Source of the DNA: Paenibacillus segetis
GTDB lineage: Bacteria; Bacillota; Bacilli; Paenibacillales; Paenibacillaceae
NCBI RefSeq assembly: GCF_014639155.1
Contig: NZ_BMFT01000002.1
Span: 620,001 to 684,000, forward strand
Reading direction: 5' to 3'
Length of the DNA: 64,000 bases
Position numbers and translations under genes: made by a program. The notes under the pieces were generated by a model that worked only from the letters and a program-made list of their open reading frames with translations, searched no databases and was not told the origin of the DNA. The number at the start of each line of letters is the position of its first letter. Position 1 is the first letter of the stretch. Positions 25,057 to 34,470 of this stretch are shown in pieces.

Positions 25057-27492
25057 TTGAGCAAAAATAAGGCTTGGAAGTTTCAGCATACAACGAAAGT
25101 TGCGTGTTTAAGTGTGGCTGCGCTTTCATTATTATTTCCTCAAGGTTTGGCTTTGGCGAATTCTGATGGCACGTCAAGTGGATCAAATACGGTAACGCAA
25201 AATGTAACGGTCAGTACTTCGGACACTGTGTATGAATCCTTATCCAATGAGATGAAGATAAAAATTGCAGCAGGTGAAATACCTATGCCCGAGCCCGTGG
25301 TGGCGGATCTCTCAAAGGTGAAATTCACCAAGGAGCAAGCGATCACTAAGTTGACAGAACTATTTCCTATTCTAAAGGAAGCAAGTGTCCAAAGTGTTGA
25401 ATTGGGAAACAACAACGAGTATCCTGCGTCTAAAAATCAAATGATCTGGAACATCTATTGGAATTATCAAGTGGGGAATTCAGGCTATGGTTTTAACTCC
25501 CAAGTAGATGCGGTTACCGGGGATTTGATTAATGCGTATATTAGTATGCCTATTGAAGGGAATCAGTCCTATTATCCTCCGAAACTATCAAAAGAACAGG
25601 CTTTAGAACAAGCTAAGTCCTTTGTCGCCAAAGCTGCCCCGTCCCTTTCGCTTAAAGATTTACAGTTGGAAGAGAACAATTGGAATGGGGGCAATATTTC
25701 TTTATTTGGACCTGTTCAATATGGGTTTAGTTTCAAGATACTGAGAAATGGCATTCCTTCTTCATCTGATTATATTTATATCTCAATAGATGCAAATGGT
25801 AGTGTTACTCAATTTTCGAAGCCGTCAGACGGGGTAGAATACCCCTCTTCTGTAGCTTCTATTTCTCAAGAAGCGGTGGAGAAAAAGTTTGTTGACCAAT
25901 TTGATGTCGAATTAAGCTATATTCCAATATATAAAAATGGCGTAACCAGCAATTGGATACTTGGCTGGCGTCCAACAGATAATGCTGTGAATTCATTTGA
26001 TGCGACAACAGGTAACAAAATCGATTTTCAGGGAGAGGAGGTGTCGTCTTCTCCTGTGATTTATACTGATGTACCGGTAACGAAGGATATTATTTTCCAA
26101 GCTAGAAGCCAAAGTTCAGAGCTAACCGCAGAAGAAGCTGCCAAGCTCGTTGAGCAAGTAGCTGTCATACCAGAAGGACGTACACTAATCTCTAAAATGT
26201 TGGATAAGGATTATATGGACCCGAATCGGAAAATATGGAGATTAACGTGGGGGAAAAAGGATGCGGCGTATGCTAGTGGATTTCCATCGCAATCCTCAGC
26301 AGAGATCGATGCCATAACTGGTGAAATTGTGAGCTTCCGTCTTGCTGAATACGGCAGTCAGGACCTGCAAGCATTGTTGCCTACTCCCAGCGGGGCAATA
26401 AAGTTGACGAAAGAGACAGCCAAGCAAAAGGCGATCGAGTTCGTAAACCGGCTATATCCTAGTGCTAGTCAGAATCTTAAACTTACTGAGCGTGGGGATG
26501 ACTCCAATTTAAATAAAGAAGGAACTCAGTACAACTTTAGGTTTATCCGTCATATTAACGGAGTTCCTATAGGTAGTGGTTCAGTATCAGTTACTTTTGA
26601 TATTTATGGAAGATTGCAGTATTACAGTGCAGATCGGGTGCAAAATTTGGAGAAAATCACAGGAACTTCAGTTGCTACAGTAACGAAAGAGGAAGCCTTG
26701 ACGGCTTACCAGAATCAATATAAGTTGAAGCTGCAGTATTCCCGTATCGGGGGATATTACGTGGATAATTCTTATATTGATCCAGCAATGTATCTGGTGT
26801 ACAGTCCAGAACCAGCTGATCCTACAAGACCTTATGAGATGCTGGACGCAACTTCGGGTAAATGGATAACGGTATATGAAGGTGGCACCCTACCCGAGGC
26901 CGTTATCAAGCCTATTGACCTGAAGGGACATTGGGCTGAACAAGATCTCTCAACATTGGTGGAGTACTATATTATTACTCCCGATGAACAGGGGAACGTG
27001 AAGCCAAATGAAGTTGTTAGTGTAGGTGATTGGCTTACGATGATGGTTAAGGCGTCATCTCCTTACTATGCAAGTTATAGTAGCTATTATGGAATGAGTG
27101 AGCCTAAGTCCATTGCCGGGGTTGCACCGGATAGTCCATATTATAACGTTGTAAGTTATGCCGCAGAACGTCAATGGATTAGCCGTGATGATAAACTGCA
27201 GATGGATCAGAAGCTGACCCGAGAACAGTTAGCGGTTATGCTGACAGCTATAGTGAAATACAATAAACTATCTGCATTCATGGGCCAGGACTCCGTTGTT
27301 AGACAATACAGTGACTTCGCAAAGATTGGCAATCCAGGTGCCGTAGCACTGGCTGTCAAACTAGGTCTACTACAAGGAAAGAATGGTAAATTCAATCCGG
27401 AGCAGACGGTTACGAAGGCGGAAGTCGCCTCTGTCATCATGAGACTTGTTAAATTACAGGGAAAGACGGATCAAGTCATCGGACAGCAATAA
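25057..27492 (+). CDS. Secreted YcdB/PepSY-repeat protein with SLH domains
   Basis: From TTG 25057 the protein has about 811 residues. TTG is chosen because AAGGGATGG precedes it and a signal peptide then starts correctly (SKNKAWKF, hydrophobic run, LALANS); ATG 24979 would add 26 residues. Two copies of a three-unit PepSY-like block follow, each unit opening with a TKEQA/SKEQA-like helix and ending in DAVTGDLI, DATTGNKI, DAITGEIV or DATSGKWI; this matches the YcdB/YcdC domain. The C-terminus has three SLH repeats (DLKGHWAEQDL, DSPYYNVVSYAAERQWI, VALAVKLGLLQGKNGKFNPEQTVTKAE), which bind pyruvylated wall polymer. It is likely a surface-anchored protein, perhaps modulating extracellular proteases. 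Confidence 0.8.
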   Translation: MSKNKAWKFQHTTKVACLSVAALSLLFPQGLALANSDGTSSGSNTVTQNVTVSTSDTVYESLSNEMKIKIAAGEIPMPEPVVADLSKVKFTKEQAITKLTELFPILKEASVQSVELGNNNEYPASKNQMIWNIYWNYQVGNSGYGFNSQVDAVTGDLINAYISMPIEGNQSYYPPKLSKEQALEQAKSFVAKAAPSLSLKDLQLEENNWNGGNISLFGPVQYGFSFKILRNGIPSSSDYIYISIDANGSVTQFSKPSDGVEYPSSVASISQEAVEKKFVDQFDVELSYIPIYKNGVTSNWILGWRPTDNAVNSFDATTGNKIDFQGEEVSSSPVIYTDVPVTKDIIFQARSQSSELTAEEAAKLVEQVAVIPEGRTLISKMLDKDYMDPNRKIWRLTWGKKDAAYASGFPSQSSAEIDAITGEIVSFRLAEYGSQDLQALLPTPSGAIKLTKETAKQKAIEFVNRLYPSASQNLKLTERGDDSNLNKEGTQYNFRFIRHINGVPIGSGSVSVTFDIYGRLQYYSADRVQNLEKITGTSVATVTKEEALTAYQNQYKLKLQYSRIGGYYVDNSYIDPAMYLVYSPEPADPTRPYEMLDATSGKWITVYEGGTLPEAVIKPIDLKGHWAEQDLSTLVEYYIITPDEQGNVKPNEVVSVGDWLTMMVKASSPYYASYSSYYGMSEPKSIAGVAPDSPYYNVVSYAAERQWISRDDKLQMDQKLTREQLAVMLTAIVKYNKLSAFMGQDSVVRQYSDFAKIGNPGAVALAVKLGLLQGKNGKFNPEQTVTKAEVASVIMRLVKLQGKTDQVIGQQ

Positions 27493-27514
27493 ACGGTATC
27501 ACAATGCTTAGGAA

Positions 27515-27542
27515 GGAGAGCCCCAGGGGTTCTCCTTTTTTT
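27515..27542 (+). terminator. Terminator after the SLH protein gene
   Basis: GGAGAGCCCC-A-GGGGTTCTCC is a near-perfect stem followed by TTTTTTTATT. Confidence 0.85.
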
Positions 27543-27565
27543 ATTATGTAATTCTAGACTCAGTA

Positions 27566-27594
27566 TTTACTGCGTAACAATGTTATGTTACACT
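27566..27594 (+). promoter_or_regulatory. Promoter and palindromic operator of the yhbD-bactofilin operon
   Basis: TTTACT (27566-27571) and TACACT (27589-27594) are 17 bp apart. The inverted repeat GTAACA-N6-TGTTAC (27574-27591) fills the spacer, where a MerR-like regulator would bind. Confidence 0.5.
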
Positions 27595-27616
27595 GTTTTC
27601 TGAAAGGGGTATGAAC

Positions 27617-28252
27617 ATGAATGACGATCTAATATCCAAGAAAGAGCTATTGGATTTGACAGGAATATCATATGGTCAGTTATACCGCTGGAAGCGGAAA
27701 AACTTGATTCCAGAGGATTGGTTTATCCGTAAGTCTTCGTATACGGGGCAGGAGACCTTTTTTCCAAGGCTTAAGATTATCCCGCGCATTGATAAAATAC
27801 TAAACATGAAGGAAGACTTATCGCTTGATGAGCTTGCGGATGTCTTTTCTCCTAGTTTAGGTGAAGTGCATCTGAGTGCAGGAGAAATACTTGATCGTAA
27901 CATTGTTACCTCCAGCGCTTTGAATTTGTATATACAAGTGACAGGACACCAAGACCATTTTGCATTCGATAAAATGCTGATGATATATGTACTAGATAAA
28001 CTACTGCAAAGTGGAGACATTTCCTTGGACGAAGGCAAGTTGCTATTAGGCACATTAGAAGAACACTTGTCGATTTTTTCAGGAAAAGATTGTGAGCTCA
28101 TACTCATACGGAAGATGGGGGTTGCTGCGTTTATCCTGCTATCCTCGGGCAGTACCATTTGTTTTGACCAGGGAGTTAAAGTAGTAACATCATTGTTTAT
28201 GGCGCAATGTACGGAAGAGCTTAAGTTGAAAATTGGTGGAAGTGAGGCGTAA
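27617..28252 (+). CDS. YhbD-like (DUF4004) MerR-type HTH protein
   Basis: The 211-residue protein starts with a MerR-like winged helix-turn-helix, LISKKELLDLTGISYGQLYRWKRKNLIP followed by a wing-like WFIRK. The rest is predicted helical and lacks a known effector domain. It resembles Bacillus subtilis YhbD, which precedes the bactofilin genes yhbE and yhbF in the same order. ATG 27617 is 7 nt from AAAGGGG; ATG 27611 is too close to it. The stop lies 3 bp before the first bactofilin gene. It may control the operon through the palindrome in its promoter (inference). Confidence 0.75.
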   Translation: MNDDLISKKELLDLTGISYGQLYRWKRKNLIPEDWFIRKSSYTGQETFFPRLKIIPRIDKILNMKEDLSLDELADVFSPSLGEVHLSAGEILDRNIVTSSALNLYIQVTGHQDHFAFDKMLMIYVLDKLLQSGDISLDEGKLLLGTLEEHLSIFSGKDCELILIRKMGVAAFILLSSGSTICFDQGVKVVTSLFMAQCTEELKLKIGGSEA

Positions 28253-28255
28253 GAG

Positions 28256-28978
28256 ATGGAACAAGAATTTAAAAACTTGAAAATTAACGGGATTGGTACG
28301 GTATCAGGAGGTTCATACGGGAAAATCAATACGGACGGTATTGCGACTGTGAACGGGCAGGTCTCTTGCACCTCATTTACAGCTAATGGAACAATAAAGC
28401 TAAAGGATTCCCTGCAAGCGGGGGAATTTCGTATCAATGGTACCGGTTCAGCGGCAGCCAAGATCGGTGGAGGCAAGATTCGTATAGATGGGATGCTGAG
28501 CGTTGATGGTGATGTACAGTTCGAAAATATAGATATTAATGGGATGTTAAAAGCCGATGGAAATGCTGCTGGTGAACGTGCAGATATAGATGGAGGATTG
28601 AAGCTAGGAGGTAGTGCGGAGTACGATTACTTGAAGGTGCATGGCCAGATTCAGGTTGGAGCGATGTTAAATGCAGGTGAACTAGAGATCTTAATGGCAG
28701 GACCTTGTCGTGCCAAAGAAATCGGTGGAGAACGCATTCATGTTCGTAAAAAAATGGGCTCAAGATTTATTTTAGCCATGCTATCCTCATCCTTAGCAGC
28801 CCGTCTGACAACGGAAGTTATTGAAGGTGATGATATAGTGCTAGAGGAAACAACGGCGAGAATCGTTCGTGGCAACTCGGTACGGATTGGCCCTGGCTGC
28901 GAGATCGGACGTGTTGAATATAAACACCATTATGAAGCGGATCCACAAGCCTCAGTAGGCCAAGCAGAACAAGTCTAA
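28256..28978 (+). CDS. Bactofilin-family (polymer-forming cytoskeletal) protein, first copy
   Basis: The 240-residue protein consists of short beta-helix turns with recurring hydrophobic and glycine positions (KINGIGTVSGGSYGKINTDG, INGTGSAAAKIGGGKIRIDG, DINGMLKADG, DGGLKLGGSAEYDYLKVHG) and ends with IEGDDIVLEETTARIVRG...IGPGCEIGRVEY. Bactofilins polymerise without nucleotide at the membrane; in B. subtilis YhbE/YhbF (BacE/BacF) support flagellar assembly. It lies 3 bp after the yhbD-like gene and 17 bp before a second copy, all one operon. Confidence 0.82.
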   Translation: MEQEFKNLKINGIGTVSGGSYGKINTDGIATVNGQVSCTSFTANGTIKLKDSLQAGEFRINGTGSAAAKIGGGKIRIDGMLSVDGDVQFENIDINGMLKADGNAAGERADIDGGLKLGGSAEYDYLKVHGQIQVGAMLNAGELEILMAGPCRAKEIGGERIHVRKKMGSRFILAMLSSSLAARLTTEVIEGDDIVLEETTARIVRGNSVRIGPGCEIGRVEYKHHYEADPQASVGQAEQV

Positions 28979-28995
28979 ATAAGAGGGTGACAAGA

Positions 28996-29745
28996 ATGGA
29001 TGACCATAATCAAGAGATGAACCGTTCCAATTTAAAAATTGTCGGCGATAGCGGTTCTAACGGTGGATTCTTTGATAAGGTGAGTATTGTTGGCGATGCC
29101 GAAATTAATGGCGATGTTGATTGTCGAACTTTTAAATGTACGGGAACGGTGAAGATTGACGGTAGTCTCAAGAGTGATCAATTAAAAGCTACAGGTGATG
29201 TAACAACTTCTGGTTCGCTACAAGGTGGAGAAATGAACCTAACGGGTAATCTGAACATAAGCGGAAGTTTAACGGCCACGAAGACCCGGTTAAATGGAGA
29301 TGTCCATATTGGAGAAGGGATTTCTGGGGATGAGATCGGTATTTTCGGAAGTTGTACCGTCAAAAACGGATGTCAGGTTGAATATTTTCGACTAAAGGGT
29401 GCTTTGCAAACCGAAGGTATGATAAATGCGGAGCGAGTAGAAATGAGATTGGTCGGTTCAAGCCACGCCATGGAGATCGTTGGGGGAGATATACGGGTTG
29501 AGCCACTTCCTGCATGGAAATGGATCTCGATGTTGAAGCCTTGGGGGACGCCAGATTTAAAGGCAGAGCTAATCGAAGGCGACACGGTATACTTGGAGCA
29601 TACGGTAGCGGATGTTGTCCGCGGTGGAAATGTCACGATTGGCCCGGGCTGCAGAATCCGACGGGTAGAGTACCGTGACCATTTTCGTTATGATAAGCAA
29701 TCTGAAATTGCAGAGAGTCAGCACATTGGTGAAAATAGAAATTAA
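28996..29745 (+). CDS. Bactofilin-family protein, second copy
   Basis: The 249-residue protein repeats the same pattern as its neighbour: VGDAEINGDVDCRTFKCTG, KIDGSLKSDQLKATGDV, MNLTGNLNISGSL, RLNGDVHIGEGISG and the C-terminal block IEGDTVYLEHTVADVVRG...IGPGCRIRRVEY. The two copies can be aligned end to end, so they arose by tandem duplication and may form mixed polymers. ATG 28996 is used because AGAGGGTG lies 6-8 nt upstream; GTG 28987 overlaps that site. A terminator follows the stop. Confidence 0.82.
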   Translation: MDDHNQEMNRSNLKIVGDSGSNGGFFDKVSIVGDAEINGDVDCRTFKCTGTVKIDGSLKSDQLKATGDVTTSGSLQGGEMNLTGNLNISGSLTATKTRLNGDVHIGEGISGDEIGIFGSCTVKNGCQVEYFRLKGALQTEGMINAERVEMRLVGSSHAMEIVGGDIRVEPLPAWKWISMLKPWGTPDLKAELIEGDTVYLEHTVADVVRGGNVTIGPGCRIRRVEYRDHFRYDKQSEIAESQHIGENRN

Positions 29746-29747
29746 TG

Positions 29748-29780
29748 AAAGCCCCCTTATCGCTTGAATAAGGGGGCTTT
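29748..29780. terminator. Bidirectional terminator between the bactofilin operon and the MFS gene
   Basis: AAAGCCCCCTTAT and ATAAGGGGGCTTT are perfect complements around a 7-nt loop, serving two convergent genes. Confidence 0.85.
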
Positions 29781-29798
29781 GACTTTTTCGGAACAGCA

Positions 29799-31010
29799 TC
29801 ACTCGGGGTGGATATAACCTTTCCGTCCAGCTGCATACCCGAAAGCAATGGTGAAAAGGGTTAGGCAGACCATCGTGGCAAGCGGGGTGTTCCAGTTCCC
29901 ACTTTTGTCGTGAAGGAAGCCGAACATGGTCGGGCCAACTGAGGCCAGCAAATATCCGATAGACTGAGCCATACCCGACATTTCAGCGGCTTGCTCTGCA
30001 GATCGTGAACGGAGTGCAAAGAATAGAATGACAAGGCTAAAGGTTGTACCACAGCCAAGCCCGATCGACATAATGAACAGTGGTGCAAGCGACGGAAGAC
30101 CTAACCAAATTCCGCTAAATCCAATTAAAAATAACGCAGATGATGATGCGGCTAATATTTTCTGACTTTGGGTCCGCGTGGCGATTAGCGGCATAATGAA
30201 AGATCCAATCATGCTCATAATCTGCATGAGGGATAACATCCAGCCGGCCTTTTCGGGACTCATACCCTTTTCATGAAGAATTTCTGGCAACCAAGTGATC
30301 CCGACATAGAACATGATCGATTGGAGCCCCATGAATATCGTAATTTGCCATGCAACAGAAGAACGCCATACGGATCCTGATTTACGCTTCTGCGCTGCAC
30401 CATTGGAGCTTATCTTTGCAGGCTTGCGGCGAAGCTGTGGTAGCCATACCAAGGTGGTTATAACGGTAAGAATTACCCAGCAACTCAGAGATCCTCGCCA
30501 CCCAATCGCAGTGTTCGAGAGCGGAATGCTGATTCCTGAAGAAATGGCCGCCCACATGTTCATGGAAGAAGTGTATAAGCTTGTCATCAGCCCAATTCTA
30601 AGGGGGAAGTCCCGTTTGATCAATCCAGGAACGAGCACATTACATACAGCAATTGCGCTACCTATTAATGCCGTACCTATGAATAAAGCCGTAACATTAG
30701 GAAGATAACGAATGACAATTCCAGTTGTTAAAGCAATCATGCAATAGATTAACGTCCATTCCATACCGAATTTACGTGATAGCTTAGGCGCAACCAAGGC
30801 AAATACCGAAAATGCGATCAATGGTAAAGTCGTCAGCATCCCGGAAATCGTGTGAGACAGCCCGTAGTCAGCTTGAATTTCACTTATAAGAGATCCGACA
30901 CCCGTAATAGGGGCTCGCAGTGTAGCAGACGTCAGAAGAATAGCGAGGACCAGTAGCGTGATGGAGGTGCTACGTGGAGAGCTAAGTGAGTTAGTCATAT
31001 CTTTATTCAT
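29799..31010 (-). CDS. MFS transporter, CynX/NimT family
   Basis: The 403-residue protein has about twelve hydrophobic segments and the family hallmarks LRAPITGVGSLISEIQADYGL after the first helix, LTTLPLIAFSVFALVAP, and VLVPGLIKRDFP. CynX/NimT members include cyanate and 2-nitroimidazole transporters; most export or import small organics at the membrane, substrate unknown here. ATG at 31010 is preferred: AGGAGG lies 13 nt upstream, whereas the longer frame starting at 31049 has none. It converges on the bactofilin operon. Confidence 0.85.
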   Translation of the reverse strand: MNKDMTNSLSSPRSTSITLLVLAILLTSATLRAPITGVGSLISEIQADYGLSHTISGMLTTLPLIAFSVFALVAPKLSRKFGMEWTLIYCMIALTTGIVIRYLPNVTALFIGTALIGSAIAVCNVLVPGLIKRDFPLRIGLMTSLYTSSMNMWAAISSGISIPLSNTAIGWRGSLSCWVILTVITTLVWLPQLRRKPAKISSNGAAQKRKSGSVWRSSVAWQITIFMGLQSIMFYVGITWLPEILHEKGMSPEKAGWMLSLMQIMSMIGSFIMPLIATRTQSQKILAASSSALFLIGFSGIWLGLPSLAPLFIMSIGLGCGTTFSLVILFFALRSRSAEQAAEMSGMAQSIGYLLASVGPTMFGFLHDKSGNWNTPLATMVCLTLFTIAFGYAAGRKGYIHPE

Positions 31011-31160
31011 GGATGTTTGAAATCCTCCTATGATCTTCAACCGCTTCAAGTAAACTTTGGTGTGGTTGATAAGCCTCCTATTTTAATGTCAGGAGTGAAA
31101 GCTAACTGTATCATATGAAAACTTTTACAAGCAACAGTTTATAAATAAATTCATGTTCCA

Positions 31161-32594
31161 TCAAAAAGTAGGCCCCTCTACCCCATCTTCCACAATACGT
31201 TTTGGATTCGTATCTGGAGAAATGATCCCTTTATCAGACCCTTCATCATGCATCGCAATGACTGTAGGTTGAGACGGATAGGTATCTTTTGAGAGTTTTC
31301 GAGTCTCAACGACTTTACCGTCGATTTTCTTAATCTGGTATGTTTCAACAATATAACCTTCTTTACCTTGGATGATGATCTCCCAGGCTCCAGCAGGTAG
31401 TGTTTTATTCACAACATATTTGTTTGTTGATGGAAGAACCTTTGAAGTACGGGATTGAATCTCATAAGTTACATTCTGCGGCATATCCCCGAATAGTTTG
31501 ACCGTCAACACACCGTTCTCAACTTGGGCTCTGATGAGTAAGTGTTGTCCTGATGTATTTTTAAAACGAAAATTAATATATCCTTTCGCAAAGGTAGCGT
31601 CCTGACCTTTAGGTACATAACTGACAGGTAGTGAGTGATTGCGGCGCTCTACAATGGTAAGCCCTGCGCGGATTGCGGCATTATATAGGGTGCTCGAGAC
31701 CTGGCAGATTCCACCACCGACACCCGGTACAAGCTTTCCACCAAAGATGACGGGTGCCTCTCGGAAGCCGTACACTTCTTCAGCGGACTCAATAACGGAG
31801 GCGTAGTCAAAAATACCACCCGGTGGTAACGTCATCCCATCTATCGTTTGTGCTGCCGCCTCAACATTATATACGCGTCCTGTACCGCTATTTTGTAGTC
31901 CAGTTGAGAACTGGGCTATTTTGCGTTTAATTCCCTCCTGTTTCAAGGTATCGATCGTTACAGGGGGCTGTACAAGTTGTAGTGGAATTTTGATCACAGT
32001 AGCTTCCATTGACTTGTTATTTCCTTCTGATAAAGAGGTAGGGCTAGCTGACTTAATGGCAGAGGAGAATAACTCCCAATGAATGCGCTGAGCTGGCTGC
32101 CCCGGTAAATAGTGAATGCTATCATCATTAGCTATAGTTCGGACAGCATTAACAAGTTCACCGAATCGGGATTTTTCCCAATCGGGACTAAATACCGCTA
32201 GTAGAGGCTTGGGATCATATGAAGTGTTCATCTTCCATACTTCAGGAAAGTTCTTTCGAGCTGAAATGCGATTCCACAGGTTTCCCTCTGAAAGTGTAGA
32301 TAGCGCAGCTCGGAATTTTCCTGCATCATAATTAACGCCGATTTCTCTCCAAGTGAGGTTGACCTGAAGATTCGGGGCTTCAAACACAACTGTACTCGAC
32401 TCCATCTCAGCAAATTGGTCCGCCAATATTTGGAGTGCATCTTCTTTTTTTATTCCACCAACGTTCATACCAGCAACCGTAGTTCCTTTAGGAACGGTAT
32501 CTTGTCCTGCGTATTGCTGAAGCGCAATGAGTATAACGAAACACAGCAATATAGCCGAAGTAATCGTAATGAGTATGATATGGATTTTACGCAT
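31161..32594 (-). CDS. VanW family cell-wall-associated protein
   Basis: The 477-residue protein has one N-terminal membrane helix (IHIILITITSAILLCFVILI), then PG-binding-4-type domains (GGIKKEDALQILADQFAEM and later units), and the VanW domain with IAQFSTGLQNSGTGRVYNVE, PGGIFDYASVIESAEEVYGF, PGVGGGICQVSSTLYNAAIRAGL and ERRNHSLPVSYVPKGQDA. B. subtilis YoaR is similar. It is probably anchored outside the membrane facing peptidoglycan. ATG 32594 follows AAAGGAG by 6 nt. It is divergent from ftsE. Confidence 0.85.
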   Translation of the reverse strand: MRKIHIILITITSAILLCFVILIALQQYAGQDTVPKGTTVAGMNVGGIKKEDALQILADQFAEMESSTVVFEAPNLQVNLTWREIGVNYDAGKFRAALSTLSEGNLWNRISARKNFPEVWKMNTSYDPKPLLAVFSPDWEKSRFGELVNAVRTIANDDSIHYLPGQPAQRIHWELFSSAIKSASPTSLSEGNNKSMEATVIKIPLQLVQPPVTIDTLKQEGIKRKIAQFSTGLQNSGTGRVYNVEAAAQTIDGMTLPPGGIFDYASVIESAEEVYGFREAPVIFGGKLVPGVGGGICQVSSTLYNAAIRAGLTIVERRNHSLPVSYVPKGQDATFAKGYINFRFKNTSGQHLLIRAQVENGVLTVKLFGDMPQNVTYEIQSRTSKVLPSTNKYVVNKTLPAGAWEIIIQGKEGYIVETYQIKKIDGKVVETRKLSKDTYPSQPTVIAMHDEGSDKGIISPDTNPKRIVEDGVEGPTF

Positions 32595-32806
32595 GATATA
32601 CTCCTTTCCATTAGGGAAAAGCCCTCGTACAACCATGTATATGTTGAAGTTCGGAAAACTTTCAGGTACTCAGAAGGTAACATTTTTGTTACAATAAAGA
32701 TCGGACTTATGAATATTTACTCAACTTTTAAAGGAATTCATGATAATGTGTCGAAATTAATCCTCATGGATTAACCTTAGGAATCAAGAATTAGGATGTG
32801 ATAATT

Positions 32807-33493
32807 TTGATAGAAATGCAGGATGTTTGGAAGACCTATCCAAACGGAGCCCATGCACTGAAAGGCATCTCAGTTAAAATCGATCGTAATGAATTCGTAT
32901 ATCTAGTCGGCCCCTCTGGAGCAGGGAAATCGACTTTTATGAAGCTTATATATCGTGAGGAAGTACCCACAAAAGGACAAATTTCGGTCAACGGATTTAA
33001 CATTGGTAAACTCAAGCCTCGTAAAATCCCTTATGTTCGCCGCAATATCGGCGTTATTTTTCAAGATTTCAGACTACTTCCCAAGTTGACGGCTTATGAG
33101 AATGTAGCATTTGCCTTAGAGGTAATTGAAGCACCCAAGAAGGTAATCAAAAAGCGTGTACTTGAGGTGCTTGATCTAGTTGGACTTAAGAACAAAGCAG
33201 GGCGTGATCCTTCGCAATTGTCGGGGGGAGAACAGCAGCGGGTTGCGATTGCCAGAGCCATTGTCAATAATCCTTCTGTCATTATTGCGGACGAGCCTAC
33301 GGGTAATCTTGATCCCGAGACCTCATGGGAGATCATGCAGCTACTGGATGAGATTAATTTCCGCGGTACCACGATTGTGATGGCAACGCACAACAAAGAT
33401 ATCGTTAACAAAATGCGTAAACGTGTTATCGCTATCGAGCATGGCAACATTGTTCGAGACCAGCTGAGAGGGGAATATGGGTATGAATTTTAA
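32807..33493 (+). CDS. ftsE: Cell division ABC ATPase FtsE
   Basis: The 228-residue ATPase shows VGPSGAGKSTFMKLIYREE (Walker A), VIFQDFRLLPKLTAYENVAFAL (Q-loop), LSGGEQQRVAIARAIVNNPSVIIADEPTGNLDP (signature and Walker B) and MATHNKDIV (H-loop). FtsE with FtsX relays a cytosolic ATP signal to activate a peptidoglycan hydrolase outside the cell. TTG 32807 gives the family-typical start MIEMQDVWKTYPNG with TTAGGAT about 9 nt upstream; GTG 32798 is the alternative. It overlaps ftsX by 11 bp. Confidence 0.95.
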   Translation: MIEMQDVWKTYPNGAHALKGISVKIDRNEFVYLVGPSGAGKSTFMKLIYREEVPTKGQISVNGFNIGKLKPRKIPYVRRNIGVIFQDFRLLPKLTAYENVAFALEVIEAPKKVIKKRVLEVLDLVGLKNKAGRDPSQLSGGEQQRVAIARAIVNNPSVIIADEPTGNLDPETSWEIMQLLDEINFRGTTIVMATHNKDIVNKMRKRVIAIEHGNIVRDQLRGEYGYEF

Positions 33494-34397
33494 CACCCCC
33501 TTGCGGCATATTCGCGAAGGAACAAAGAGTTTATTACGTAACGGATGGATGTCTGTAGCCTCGATTACATCTATTATTGTTTCTTTATTTATTTTGGGCG
33601 TGTTTGCATTATTGGTCTTGAACGTGAACTCTTTTGCAGATGACGCAGATAACCAGGTTCAGATCAATGTATATATGGGAGCTAAAGTAGACGAAGCATT
33701 ATTAGCTAAGATACAGAGCGAAATCGGATTAATGGAAGAGGTCAGTCGCGTTACCCTGATCGGTAAGTCTGAAGGACTTAAAGATTTCAAGGAGAAGCTA
33801 GGTGAAGAGGGCAAAGACTTGCTGGAAGGTTATACGGAAGAGACGAATCCGATTCCAGATACACTCAAAGTAGAGGTTATTGAACCGACTACAGCCCCTT
33901 ATCTAGCAAGCAAAATTGAGGATTTGAATAAGAAGTATCCTGATAATCCGATCTATAAAGTCAGATATGGACAAGGGACCGTAGAGAAACTGTTCAAAAT
34001 TACGCGAGCAGTAAGAAACATCGGTTTTGCATTCGTTGCAGGGCTGGGAGTTATGGCTATGTTCCTGATTTCCAATACGATTCGGGTGACCATTCTGGCT
34101 CGCCGCCGTGAAATAGGTATTATGAAGTTGGTTGGAGCGACAAACCGATTTATCAGGTGGCCGTTCTTCGTGGAAGGCGCATTAATTGGACTTATTGGTT
34201 CTGGCATCACCGTAGGTATTCTATTCTTGGGTTACAACCAAGTTGTGGGGGCTATCCAAGGAGATATTACGATGGGATTTCGTCTAGTGCCACTTAACGA
34301 TGTTTCTCTAGAGCTAGGTGGTTTGATCGTTGGACTTGGCCTCCTGATAGGAATATGGGGCAGTACGATGTCGATACGTAAATTTTTGAAGGTCTAG
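33483..34397 (+). CDS. ftsX: Cell division membrane protein FtsX
   Basis: The 304-residue protein has an N-terminal cytosolic segment, one membrane helix (ASITSIIVSLFILGVFALLVL), an extracellular loop of about 120 residues (ADDADNQVQINVYMG...VRYGQGTVEKLFKI), and three C-terminal helices with RREIGIMKLVGATNRFI between them, the standard FtsX topology. ATG 33483 lies 8 nt after AGAGGGGA; ATG 33477 is only 2 nt away from it. The extracellular loop is expected to contact a hydrolase, and the neighbour at 34471 is a fitting partner. Confidence 0.94.
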   Translation: MNFNTPLRHIREGTKSLLRNGWMSVASITSIIVSLFILGVFALLVLNVNSFADDADNQVQINVYMGAKVDEALLAKIQSEIGLMEEVSRVTLIGKSEGLKDFKEKLGEEGKDLLEGYTEETNPIPDTLKVEVIEPTTAPYLASKIEDLNKKYPDNPIYKVRYGQGTVEKLFKITRAVRNIGFAFVAGLGVMAMFLISNTIRVTILARRREIGIMKLVGATNRFIRWPFFVEGALIGLIGSGITVGILFLGYNQVVGAIQGDITMGFRLVPLNDVSLELGGLIVGLGLLIGIWGSTMSIRKFLKV

Positions 34398-34470
34398 TAG
34401 AGTCTGACTCTTTGAACACACATTAGTAGAAAAGAAAGATAGATTGATAAAGAAGGACGGGGAAACAAAG

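Noticed and set aside
27676..28476. Long open frame on the minus strand (266 codons) opposite the yhbD-like gene.
   Set aside because: It spans the junction of two well-supported genes in the other strand, lacks a ribosome site and has a Ser/Pro-rich shadow-like composition.
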